From the IMG/VR virus record IMGVR_UViG_3300037104_000269, positions 1 to 36,269 of that record: a DNA stretch of 36,269 bases; one strand, 5' to 3'. Under the pieces are notes generated by a model, which searched no databases, was not told the DNA's origin, and saw nothing but the letters and a program-made list of their open reading frames with translations. This DNA comes from a virus. A program made the translations under genes and the position numbers. Position 1 is the first letter of the stretch. Every line of letters starts with the position of its first letter. Of this stretch, positions 17,537-23,910 are shown in pieces.

Positions 17537-17962
17537 ATGAAAAAAATACTTTATATAATAATGTTTTCCCTTGGGATTACAGCATCTTCACAAAATAATT
17601 CAATACAACATATTTACGATTTTCAGTATTTTGTCGTTTTAAAAAATTATGTTATAAATGTAAATACCACAAATGGCGACACTATATTAAATATTACCGA
17701 ATCCGGCTTAATCCCTGAAATTATTGACGTGGAAAATATTATAATTTCAAAATTACAATGCCAAAAATCTGATATCCAAAAAATAATATACCAAAACATA
17801 GACCGTTCTTATTGTTATGAACGGTTTTTAATTCAAAAAATAGGAGTTATAAAACCATATGAATTGATCATAATAAATGGGCAATATAGTGATTTTAAAA
17901 TGGAGCAATTATATTATATACAAAAATTATTAGATCGAATAAAAAACCTACCAGTAAGATGA
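17537..17962 (+). CDS. small predicted secreted protein
   Basis: This 141-residue protein has a signal peptide (MKKILYIIMFSLGITASSQ, cleavage near residue 19) followed by a soluble domain with YFVVLKNYVINVNTTNGDT and a helical C-terminus QLYYIQKLLDRIKNL. It starts 2 nt after the fibre gene with a similar signal peptide, so the two form a secretion pair. I do not recognise the family. A periplasmic role in lysis or in assisting the fibre-like protein is possible. Confidence 0.6.
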   Translation: MKKILYIIMFSLGITASSQNNSIQHIYDFQYFVVLKNYVINVNTTNGDTILNITESGLIPEIIDVENIIISKLQCQKSDIQKIIYQNIDRSYCYERFLIQKIGVIKPYELIIINGQYSDFKMEQLYYIQKLLDRIKNLPVR

Positions 17963-17997
17963 TGTTAATTTTAATGGAAATATTAAATTTATAAGTT

Positions 17998-18564
17998 ATG
18001 ATTTTTTTACAAATTTCTTCACAAGTTCAATTTATAATTATAGGGTGGATTATTTCATTATTATTACTCTTTATTTCAGGTCTGGGAATTATCATTTGGT
18101 TTGCAATTGTTTCATACATTAAAACAGTTAAGATAAAATTTACTGAGGTTGGCAGTGAACTTAATGGTTTAAAAATACTGGTAAATGAACAATTAAAAGG
18201 ATTTTCCGAAGCATTTAATAAAGGGTTTGATAAAATGTGGTTAGAATTAAGGTCTCTAAATAATAAATTTACGGCGTTAAACTCCTCAAATGCCGTACAT
18301 GCCGAACAAATATCTGAAATAAAGAAAAATTTAGAAGAAATAAAAGAAAGTGTTCAAAAATCAAAAGAAGATGTTTTGGAAAATTTATTGACGTACGAAA
18401 CCAATAATAAATGCGACCATGAACGGATGGAAGATAAAATATTTGAGGTTTCTTTGATGAATATTGAGGATAAAAAACTAAGGGAACTTATGATAAAGCA
18501 GCATGAAGAAATGAAAGAGAATAGGAAAGTTGAACTTCCTGTTTGCAAATTAGATAGGAAATGA
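17998..18564 (+). CDS. membrane-anchored coiled-coil protein
   Basis: The N-terminus carries a strong hydrophobic stretch at about residues 9-42 (FIIIGWIISLLLLFISGLGI...), long enough for one or two passes, followed by about 140 residues of charged helix (ISEIKKNLEEIKESVQKSKE). The layout of a short membrane anchor plus long coiled coil resembles some phage lysis or membrane-organising proteins. It lies just before a holin-like gene. A role in lysis is inferred from position. Confidence 0.6.
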   Translation: MIFLQISSQVQFIIIGWIISLLLLFISGLGIIIWFAIVSYIKTVKIKFTEVGSELNGLKILVNEQLKGFSEAFNKGFDKMWLELRSLNNKFTALNSSNAVHAEQISEIKKNLEEIKESVQKSKEDVLENLLTYETNNKCDHERMEDKIFEVSLMNIEDKKLRELMIKQHEEMKENRKVELPVCKLDRK

Positions 18565-18592
18565 TTAAATTTAACTTTAAATAATAAAAACA

Positions 18593-19108
18593 ATGAGCAA
18601 ATTAGGAGTCTATCTAAACAATATTGAAAGTGCTAAGTTTGGCGGTATTTCAATTAAAGACACTGTAAGAGGTCTTTTATCGGCAGTTTTATTAGCAATT
18701 GCTGGTTTTTTAATCAACTGGTATCAAACTGGCACTGCCTTTAGTTTAAAGGCATTAGTGGCGGTGGTAGTAGGTGCGTTAATTGGATATTTTAAAAGTA
18801 CAATTTTATCACAACTATCCAATTCAAACGGAGTGCCATTATCGAAAGAACCCACACCGGAAGATGTTAAAGCAAAGGCTGAAAATGTTATTGCACAGGT
18901 AGAAATAGAAAAAGCATTACCACAAGTCGAAAAAGAAGTAATTAGTACACCAGTACAGGTTATTGTTAGTACACCACCTGTTGTTAGTACTCCAGTACAA
19001 ATAGCGGTTGGTACACCAGTTGTTATTCCGGCAGTTGATTTATCGAGTGAATTAAATCCTGACGGAAGCCCTGTTACTTTACAAAATTTTGGAGCGGTTG
19101 GAAAATAA
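18593..19108 (+). CDS. holin-like membrane protein
   Basis: The 171-residue product has two hydrophobic helices at about 26-44 (RGLLSAVLLAIAGFLINWY) and 50-68 (LKALVAVVVGALIGYFK), then a cytosol-type tail with a Pro/Val/Thr repeat (STPVQVIVSTPPVVSTPVQ) near 115-140. Two close transmembrane helices beside spanin-like and DUF5675 genes suggest a holin. TAACTTTA at 18572-18579 is a possible promoter element. No named holin family is recognised, and the tail is longer than in most holins. Confidence 0.55.
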   Translation: MSKLGVYLNNIESAKFGGISIKDTVRGLLSAVLLAIAGFLINWYQTGTAFSLKALVAVVVGALIGYFKSTILSQLSNSNGVPLSKEPTPEDVKAKAENVIAQVEIEKALPQVEKEVISTPVQVIVSTPPVVSTPVQIAVGTPVVIPAVDLSSELNPDGSPVTLQNFGAVGK

Positions 19109-19115
19109 TTACGAA

Positions 19116-19331
19116 ATGATTGATATTTCCAGAGATAAGGAAGACGTGATAACTGTTAGGATATACGGTGATATTATTAGTAATTTTAATCCTAATAATA
19201 CATTATCTCCTGTTTGGGGTTGTATCTTTGATGTATGCCCGGAAGCTAAAAAAATGAAATGTAATTTTTGTAAAATTGAAAATAAGTTTATATTTACAAA
19301 ACATGTGGAGCAAATTAACCTTAAACATTAA
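19116..19331 (+). CDS. small Cys-rich protein
   Basis: From ATG 19116 the product is 71 residues (MIDISRDKEDVITVRIYGD...). It has Cys in GCIFDVCPEAKKMKC and CNFCKI, a pattern that could form a small zinc site. A TTG start at 19089 would overlap the holin-like gene by 20 bp and is less likely. It overlaps the next gene by 29 bp in another frame. No family is recognised. Confidence 0.5.
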   Translation: MIDISRDKEDVITVRIYGDIISNFNPNNTLSPVWGCIFDVCPEAKKMKCNFCKIENKFIFTKHVEQINLKH

Positions 19332-19659
19332 AAATATAACAATAACAATTATAGTGATAATTATATTTTGTTTTGTAGTTTATTTTATTTATAATAAGTT
19401 TCATAAGAAGCATGGTATTCCGTCTAATAATGTTATACAAAACGACAGTATTATAGCTATTAATAAAAACATTTTAAAGAAAACAATAGCTATTGATTCT
19501 TTGTATAAGATAAATGTAAGACTATCAAAAAAGGTTGATTCGTTAACAGTATTAATAAATAAAAACTCAATTAAACATGATTCAATTTATAAGAGGGTTC
19601 TTCATACTACTGGCAATGATGACGCTAAGTGGTTTGATAGCAAGTTCCCAAAACGATAG
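19303..19659 (+). CDS. spanin-like single-pass membrane protein
   Basis: From ATG 19303 the product is 118 residues: a short basic N-terminus, one transmembrane helix at about 11-30 (ITITIIVIIIFCFVVYFIY), then a periplasm-type helical domain with heptad-like SLYKINVRLSKKVDSLTVL. This is the layout of inner-membrane spanins (Rz). The next gene starts inside it in another frame, recalling Rz/Rz1 overlap. Family membership is not proven by sequence. A TTG at 19276 would add nine residues. Confidence 0.5.
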   Translation: MWSKLTLNIKNITITIIVIIIFCFVVYFIYNKFHKKHGIPSNNVIQNDSIIAINKNILKKTIAIDSLYKINVRLSKKVDSLTVLINKNSIKHDSIYKRVLHTTGNDDAKWFDSKFPKR

Positions 19660-19897
19660 CATATACACTATTACTTACAGGCAATTAAAAGAAGTCAGGC
19701 CTTACACAGACGATAATATTATAAGTATTCTTGTTTTAGGTACTTATTGGGATATTTTGAAAAGTAATCCTGAAAATTCTGCATTTTGGCGACCTTTTTA
19801 TGAGAAATACCCGGTTTTTCTCGAATATACTCATGTTGTAATTTTGGATAACAACGAAATAGTTTTTACAAAAAACGATGAAAGCATTATTAATTAG
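19577..19897 (+). CDS. small secreted protein overlapping the spanin-like gene
   Basis: This 106-residue protein has a signal peptide (MIQFIRGFFILLAMMTLSGL, cleavage near IASSQ) and starts 83 bp before the end of the spanin-like gene, in a different frame. The overlap resembles Rz1 inside Rz, but there is no lipobox Cys, so it is not a classical outer-membrane spanin lipoprotein. The mature part is acidic and soluble (WRPFYEKYPVFLEYTHVVIL). It overlaps the DUF5675 gene by 20 bp. Confidence 0.5.
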   Translation: MIQFIRGFFILLAMMTLSGLIASSQNDSIYTITYRQLKEVRPYTDDNIISILVLGTYWDILKSNPENSAFWRPFYEKYPVFLEYTHVVILDNNEIVFTKNDESIIN

Positions 19898-20282
19898 AAT
19901 TAACAGCAATTATATTGAAATGCTGGGCAAATTTGCGTTAATTGACGATAAATTAAACGATATTTTCGTTTGTAAAACGCTTGAGTTACCCTGGAAAAAT
20001 AACCAGCATCAAATAAGTTGTATACCTACCGGCACTTACGATGTTGTTCCACGTTTTTCACCAGAACACGGGCAACATTTTCACGTTATAAATGTGCCGG
20101 ACCGAGATATGATACTAATTCACGAGGGTAATTATCATTTTAATTTTTTAGGTTGTATTGGCGTTGGACAGGATTTTTCCGATATAAATAAAGATGGACA
20201 AACCGACATAACGAACACAAAAGCAACATTAGCGCAATTAGTTAAAGTTGCACCAAACGGATTTAGATTGACAATAAAATGA
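19878..20282 (+). CDS. DUF5675 family protein (lysis-region)
   Basis: The 134-residue protein matches the DUF5675 pattern as I recall it: KTLELPWKNNQHQISCIPTG, YDVVPRFSPEHGQHFHV, then MILIHEGNYHFNFLGCIGVG with conserved His, Gly and Cys. DUF5675 proteins are common in phage and prophage lysis regions and are suspected cell-wall-active enzymes, but the activity is not established here. It is the last gene before a strong terminator, closing the late block. No other endolysin is recognised in the block, so it is a candidate for that role. Confidence 0.75.
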   Translation: MKALLIRINSNYIEMLGKFALIDDKLNDIFVCKTLELPWKNNQHQISCIPTGTYDVVPRFSPEHGQHFHVINVPDRDMILIHEGNYHFNFLGCIGVGQDFSDINKDGQTDITNTKATLAQLVKVAPNGFRLTIK

Positions 20283-20366
20283 AAAAACAATATAATAAGA
20301 AGTTAGTATATCCTTCAATTCCTTCCACGTTTATTTTATAATTACACTCAAAATTAGTTTTAAACA

Positions 20367-20396
20367 GGGGCAAACAATCGTTTGCCCTTTCTTTTT
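20367..20396 (+). terminator. rho-independent terminator ending the late block
   Basis: GGGCAAAC (20368-20375) pairs perfectly with GTTTGCCC (20380-20387) around a four-base loop, followed by TTTCTTTTT. It lies about 85 bp after the last late gene. The bases before it (20283-20366) show no gene. Confidence 0.9.
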
Positions 20397-20459
20397 ATAA
20401 AAATAATTACCCTCATTATCAATAACATATAAAATATATTGAAAATAATCCTCCTAAAA

Positions 20460-20491
20460 TTTGTTTACTAAGATAAAAGGCTATATCTTTA
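20460..20491 (+). promoter_or_regulatory. Bacteroidetes-type promoter for the early region
   Basis: TTTG at 20460-20463 and TATCTTTA at 20484-20491 are 20 nt apart, matching the -33/-7 arrangement of Bacteroidetes promoters with one change in the -7 box. It lies after the late terminator and about 28 nt before ATG 20520, so it can start transcription of the early/accessory region. Confidence 0.6.
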
Positions 20492-20519
20492 CTTATACAA
20501 ACCAATTAAATCAAAGCAA

Positions 20520-20747
20520 ATGAAAACACTAACAATTTACCAAAACAAGAAAACTCTAAATTTAACAATTGATGCAACTATATGGGCAAAAGAAAATATT
20601 GTTCCTTACAAAGTAGTTGTTTCCGCAGAAGATTTATTTCATACTGGCGGTAAAATAATTGAAAAATCTTTTTCACAAATGTATAAGTATGCGAATACAC
20701 GAACTTTAAAAGCTTGTGAAAAATTCTTTAATAAATATGCCAACTAA
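20520..20747 (+). CDS. hypothetical protein, first early gene
   Basis: The 75-residue product (MKTLTIYQNKKTLNLTIDAT...) has a short beta-rich N-terminus and a basic helical C-terminus (YANTRTLKACEKFFNKYAN). It is the first gene after the late terminator and a good promoter, and is followed by a GC-rich hairpin, so it may be a single-gene transcript. First-expressed phage proteins often act on the host, but no family is recognised. Confidence 0.6.
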   Translation: MKTLTIYQNKKTLNLTIDATIWAKENIVPYKVVVSAEDLFHTGGKIIEKSFSQMYKYANTRTLKACEKFFNKYAN

Positions 20748-20755
20748 GATGCTTT

Positions 20756-20810
20756 GATTGTCGTAACCGCTGGAACTATGCTTTTGCACCCCGGCGGGCG
20801 GCAATCTTTT
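20756..20810 (+). ncRNA. GC-rich extended stem-loop (terminator or structured RNA)
   Basis: GATTGTCG (20756-20763) pairs with CGGCAATC (20799-20806), and inside it CCGCTGG (20767-20773) pairs with CCGGCGG (20791-20797), leaving a loop that can form TGC-TTTT-GCA. Only TTTT follows, so termination would be weak. The element is much richer in GC than its surroundings and lies between a short gene and a TAACTTTA box (20813-20820). It may be a terminator, an mRNA processing element or a small RNA. Confidence 0.5.
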
Positions 20811-20832
20811 ACTAACTTTAAATCTTAAAATC

Positions 20833-21363
20833 ATGAAAACTAAAGAAAAGATTACACTATCACTTATCAGGTCATTCAAACCTTGTTATGACCCTAAAGA
20901 TATCGGATTTATCGAGCCTAAAGGTATCACACCATTAGGTTTTATCGAAAAATACAGGGATAAAGTAAAAGAACAATCGGATATAATCTGGCTATTGTGT
21001 CGAAATGAATTTATGACCGAAAGGGAACAAAGACTGTTTGCCGTATGGTGCGCTCTCGAATCTTTTAAACTGCAAGAAAAGGTAGACGAAAGAAGTATTG
21101 AAGCGGTCAATGTAGCCGAAAGATTTGCAAATGGGACAACTACTAATGAAGAATTGTCTGCCGCAAGGTCTGCCGCATGGTCTGCCGCAAGGTCTGCCGC
21201 AAGGTCTGCCGCATGGTCTGCCGCATGGTCTGCCGCATCTGCCGCATGGTCTGCCGCAAGGTCTGCCGCATGGTATGCTGCATGGTATGCTGCATGGTCT
21301 GCCGCATCTGCCGCATCTGCCCAAATTGATAGATTAGTCGAAATGTTTAAAGAAAATAACTAA
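20833..21363 (+). CDS. Imm5-like 'putative immunity' protein with SAAW/SAAR repeats
   Basis: The 176-residue protein has IIWLLCRNEF, then FAVWCALESF, then VDERSIEAVNVAERFANG and NEELSAARSAAW. This matches my memory of the Imm5-like 'putative immunity protein' family, found in bacteria and phages with Ala-rich tails. From about residue 109 to 165 it is a run of four-residue units SAAW, SAAR or YAAW, broken by three-residue SAA units. The tail is encoded by a 12-bp DNA repeat that could change length by recombination. A TAACTTTA box lies 12 nt before the start. The function of the family in phages is unknown to me. Confidence 0.65.
   Translation: MKTKEKITLSLIRSFKPCYDPKDIGFIEPKGITPLGFIEKYRDKVKEQSDIIWLLCRNEFMTEREQRLFAVWCALESFKLQEKVDERSIEAVNVAERFANGTTTNEELSAARSAAWSAARSAARSAAWSAAWSAASAAWSAARSAAWYAAWYAAWSAASAASAQIDRLVEMFKENN
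21157..21320 (+). repeat. 12-bp tandem repeat inside coding sequence
   Basis: Units close to TCTGCCGCATGG or TCTGCCGCAAGG repeat about a dozen times, with some 9-bp units lacking the last codon. All unit lengths are multiples of three, so gain or loss of units changes protein length without a frameshift. Both strands have long open frames here only because of the repeat. Confidence 0.85.
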
Positions 21364-21431
21364 CTAAACTTTTTTTATTCAGATATTATTTGTAAATTAG
21401 CATTAATTACTAACAATCTAAAATCAAAACC

Positions 21432-21686
21432 ATGAACGCAACTATCAAACAAGCCGACCATATCGGCCAATTTATCGAAAATCTTTTGAAACTACCAGCA
21501 GCAACGCCGAGACAAGTAAAACTGTCTGAATCAAAAAAATCTTTGGCATCATTGAAAAAAATGCACAAAGAAGAGTATCGAAAATCGTTACGCCGTCAAG
21601 GTATCGAAAAAATGGACAACGACCATAGTTACGAAGAGCCATATTACGGCGGTTATATCAGTTATGATGGAATGAATATTAATTAA
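21432..21686 (+). CDS. hypothetical protein
   Basis: The 84-residue product is basic in the middle (KKSLASLKKMHKEEYRKSLRR) and acidic/aromatic at its end (EEPYYGGYISYDGMNIN). A TAAATTAG box at 21393-21400 may be a promoter element. It directly precedes the ERF-type recombinase gene and may be co-transcribed with it. No family is recognised. Confidence 0.6.
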   Translation: MNATIKQADHIGQFIENLLKLPAATPRQVKLSESKKSLASLKKMHKEEYRKSLRRQGIEKMDNDHSYEEPYYGGYISYDGMNIN

Positions 21687-21712
21687 TTACTAACAACTAA
21701 ATAACTAATAAA

Positions 21713-22297
21713 ATGGAAAAACTTATCAAAATTCAATCGGAATTAAAAGTTCCGAAACTGCATCACAACTCATTTGGTAACTATAATTACAGAAATGCAG
21801 AAGATATTCTCGATGCTGTCAAGCCTTTATTAATTCGTGAAAACCTACTTTTGAACATAACAGATGAATTGGTGATGTTAGGATCCAGATTTTATGTAAA
21901 ATCAACCGTTTCATTAATTGATGAAAATAATAAATGTATTCAATCAACCGGCTATGCCCGTGAGGAAGAAACAAAAAAAGGTATGGATTCAAGTCAGATA
22001 ACTGGTAGTTGTTCTTCTTATGCAAGAAAATATGCCTTAAATGGCTTATTTTTGATTGACGACGTTAAAGATAGTGATTCATCCAAACCAGAAGAAAAAA
22101 TGACACACACGCCAAAACAGGCACCCACAACAACGGATAACAAACCATGGCTTAATCCCGGAACGGAAGCATATACAGCTGCAATTAAATGGCTACAAAC
22201 AGAACCATCGGCCACAATTGCCGGAATTGAAAAAAAGTATAAAATTTCAAAAAAAACAATGGAACAATTACTAACAGATGTTGAAACAACTTTGTAA
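21713..22297 (+). CDS. erf: ERF-family single-strand annealing protein
   Basis: This 194-residue protein carries the ERF superfamily pattern: LKVPKLHHNSFGNYNYRNAE, then ILDAVKPLLIREN, and MDSSQITGSCSSYARKYALN with GLFLIDDVKDSD at about residues 101-133. ERF proteins anneal complementary single strands in phage recombination and replication. The C-terminal about 60 residues, after a Pro/Thr linker, form a separate small helical region (TIAGIEKKYKISKKTMEQLL) that may bind DNA or a partner. The next gene begins 1 nt after its stop. Confidence 0.9.
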   Translation: MEKLIKIQSELKVPKLHHNSFGNYNYRNAEDILDAVKPLLIRENLLLNITDELVMLGSRFYVKSTVSLIDENNKCIQSTGYAREEETKKGMDSSQITGSCSSYARKYALNGLFLIDDVKDSDSSKPEEKMTHTPKQAPTTTDNKPWLNPGTEAYTAAIKWLQTEPSATIAGIEKKYKISKKTMEQLLTDVETTL

Positions 22298-22298
22298 A

Positions 22299-22706
22299 AT
22301 GGAAAATATTAAAGAAAAATTATCATCAATGGCGCAAAGCGTCATTGATGGGGATGTATCAGCAATCAAAATATTTATCCAAATGAAACAACTTTCGAAA
22401 CATCTTGATAACTGCCTTTCTAAAATTAAAAGCGATGTTAAGTATGAAATGAAAAACGAAAAGTCAATTGAGAAAGACGGCTTTACAATTGAAATCCGAT
22501 CAGGTGGTAAGATGTTTGATTTTAAAAATTGCACTTCCTGGATTAACGCCAAAACGGCATTATCAGGCGTTGAAGAAATATTGAAGTTAAATTTCCACGC
22601 CAGTCAACAGGGTATGGGTTTGCATGATTCAAACGGAGAAGAACCTGAATTACCGACCATTACATACAAAAAAGATTCAATTGTAGTTTTGCCAAAACGA
22701 ATATAA
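22299..22706 (+). CDS. recombination-associated hypothetical protein
   Basis: From ATG 22299 the product is 135 residues. It has a helical N-terminus (KQLSKHLDNCLSKIKSDVKY), then a beta-type core with EIRSGGKMFDFKNCTSW, and ends IVVLPKRI. It starts 1 nt after the ERF stop; an ATG at 22278 would overlap ERF by 20 bp and is less likely. Proteins of similar layout often sit next to ERF genes, but I cannot name the family. Co-expression with ERF suggests a role in recombination or ssDNA handling. Confidence 0.6.
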   Translation: MENIKEKLSSMAQSVIDGDVSAIKIFIQMKQLSKHLDNCLSKIKSDVKYEMKNEKSIEKDGFTIEIRSGGKMFDFKNCTSWINAKTALSGVEEILKLNFHASQQGMGLHDSNGEEPELPTITYKKDSIVVLPKRI

Positions 22707-22730
22707 AAACCTTTATAAAACTATAAAAAA

Positions 22731-23039
22731 ATGAACTTCAAACAACGAAAACTAAAAGGTTTCGGAACAATTACCGAAACCGAGATATCAACGGGAAAAT
22801 GGTATTTGCCTATTGAATTTTTCCCGGATTACTCTAATTTAACCATGAAATTGAAAGAGATTAGCATTGATGATAGGATGATTTTGAAAGAACGTATTTT
22901 TCTCGATATTATGGCGCAGAATAAAATCATCTCGAAATACACAACGAAGCTAAATTTGGTAAACAAAACAGGTCTTCTGATGCTACTTTGCCGCCGGGAA
23001 ACTATGACAAAATTATTTGAACTTGAAAAAACATTATAA
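22731..23039 (+). CDS. hypothetical protein ending at the cassette junction
   Basis: The 102-residue product (MNFKQRKLKGFGTITETEIS...) is mixed alpha/beta with a basic C-terminal helix (LMLLCRRETMTKLFELEKTL). Its stop codon TAA lies inside TTATAAC at 23034-23040, the left boundary of the cassette-like segment. The gene may therefore end naturally there or have been shortened by the insertion. No family is recognised. Confidence 0.6.
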   Translation: MNFKQRKLKGFGTITETEISTGKWYLPIEFFPDYSNLTMKLKEISIDDRMILKERIFLDIMAQNKIISKYTTKLNLVNKTGLLMLLCRRETMTKLFELEKTL

Positions 23040-23050
23040 CGGCTGCAGGT

Positions 23051-23395
23051 TTGGTAGCCAATTTTTTATATTATGTGTTAGCAAATCGGGCTTTTTTTGA
23101 TGATGAATGGCAGTTTCAACAACTTAAATTCAATCGTAAAGAATGGCTCGACAAAGATGGGAAAGACGATAAGTTTTATAATCTAAAATATGTACAGTAT
23201 GAGAAACAACTTGGTGAAGAAGATGCAGCAATTGAAGTATGTTATCGCTACAAAACGGATGATGGCGAAAACTATAAGTTGTTTGAAACTTCGTGTGAAT
23301 TGCGTATCGGAACTGAGTATATAAAAATCAATACTGATAAGGTTTACAAACTTCGAGAATTATACAAAACTATCACAGGGCAGCGACTTCTTTAG
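23051..23395 (+). CDS. cassette-borne hypothetical protein (no ATG start)
   Basis: An open frame of 114 codons from TTG 23051; GTG 23075 is an alternative, and no in-frame ATG exists. The product is charged and aromatic (NRAFFDDEWQFQQLKFNRKEW, ...EVCYRYKTDDGENYKLFE), protein-like throughout, and ends KTITGQRLL just before the first hairpin. No family is recognised. The lack of ATG suggests either a real alternative start or a gene whose 5' end was lost. Confidence 0.5.
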   Translation: MVANFLYYVLANRAFFDDEWQFQQLKFNRKEWLDKDGKDDKFYNLKYVQYEKQLGEEDAAIEVCYRYKTDDGENYKLFETSCELRIGTEYIKINTDKVYKLRELYKTITGQRLL

Positions 23396-23401
23396 CCTAT
23401 T

Positions 23402-23499
23402 TGCTAACGGTGGGGCTATGCGCCTGTTTTGCCTGCCGAAAACTGTCAATTTACAACAAAACTATATGGGCAAAATGGCGTATTAGCCCGTGTTATAAC
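23402..23499 (+). repeat. attC-like imperfect hairpin 1
   Basis: The left arm from TTGCTAACGG and the right arm ending GTTATAAC pair as TAAC/GTTA, GGGCTA/TAGCCC, CGCC/GGCG and TTTTGCC/GGCAAAA, about 22 pairs with small bulges on one side, around a loop of about 37 nt. The outer AAC...GTT, the bulged stem and the size of about 98 nt are those of integron attC sites. The recombination point would be G23492^T23493. Confidence 0.55.
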
Positions 23500-23549
23500 C
23501 AGTGCTTATTTTATAATTATCTAAATATTAACAATTTAATTTTAACAAA

Positions 23550-23825
23550 ATGGAAAAAGACACAGTATTATTAGACGTTGAAAAATACAACGAACTAAGA
23601 GATTTTAAACAAAAAATTGAAGAAGGTAAAACCATTGTAATAATTTCAGGATGGAATTATTATCGTAAAGATTTTATTACAACTGAAAAAGCATTAGAAG
23701 AAATTGCAGAAGCAAATAAACTTCTTCAAAAGGAAAATGAAGAATTAAGAAAGCCAAAAGAAATAACACTTAATGACATAAAGAAAATGTCATATTGGGA
23801 ATTTCGTAAATGGCGTAAATCCTAA
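23550..23825 (+). CDS. cassette-borne small coiled-coil protein
   Basis: The 91-residue product (MEKDTVLLDVEKYNELRDFK...) has a central helix IAEANKLLQKENEELRKP and ends IKKMSYWEFRKWRKS. It is the only gene in the second cassette-like unit, which runs from G^TTATAAC at 23492/23493 to the second hairpin. It lies well within the unit and ends 6 nt before the hairpin, as cassette genes do. No family is recognised; small accessory or toxin/antitoxin-type functions are common in cassettes. Confidence 0.6.
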   Translation: MEKDTVLLDVEKYNELRDFKQKIEEGKTIVIISGWNYYRKDFITTEKALEEIAEANKLLQKENEELRKPKEITLNDIKKMSYWEFRKWRKS

Positions 23826-23831
23826 TTTTTC

Positions 23832-23880
23832 AACTCAATGCAGGAACTATCTTCGGAGCGTTCTTGCATTGGTTATAACG
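23832..23880 (+). repeat. attC-like imperfect hairpin 2
   Basis: CAAC at 23832-23835 begins an arm that pairs with 23861-23875 (GTTCTTGCATTGGTT): fourteen pairs, one mismatch and one extrahelical T at 23836, loop of about 12 nt. The right end is again GTTATAAC (23873-23880). It is short for an attC site (about 50 nt) but shares the AAC...GTT ends and bulged stem. Confidence 0.5.
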
Positions 23881-23910
23881 TATGTATACCGTAATATTGC
23901 ATATATAATT

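Larger units (their letters stand above)
23034..23873 (+). mobile_element. integron cassette-like segment (two units)
   Basis: Three copies of TTATAAC (23034-23040, 23493-23499, 23874-23880) bound two units of 459 and 381 bp, each with one short + strand gene followed by an imperfect hairpin that ends at the next copy. Removing 23034-23873 would leave one TTATAAC and an intact upstream gene. This matches integron gene cassettes, where each attC hairpin ends in G^TT. Alternatively unit 1 starts at 23078, because GTTAGCAAAT (23077-23086) is the exact reverse complement of ATTTGCTAAC (23399-23408), as expected of a cassette start and its own attC. No integron integrase is seen. Confidence 0.5.

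Noticed and set aside
20756-20806. tRNA-like gene
   Set aside because: The structure has two stacked stems but no anticodon or T-arm layout and no CCA-type acceptor. I saw no convincing tRNA elsewhere, though a covariance scan could not be run.
20992-21337. Long open frames on the minus strand (GRPCGRPCG) and in another + frame (LPHGLPQG) over the 12-bp repeat
   Set aside because: They exist only because the 12-bp repeat keeps all frames open; the SAAW frame has the better start, a non-repeat domain and family resemblance.
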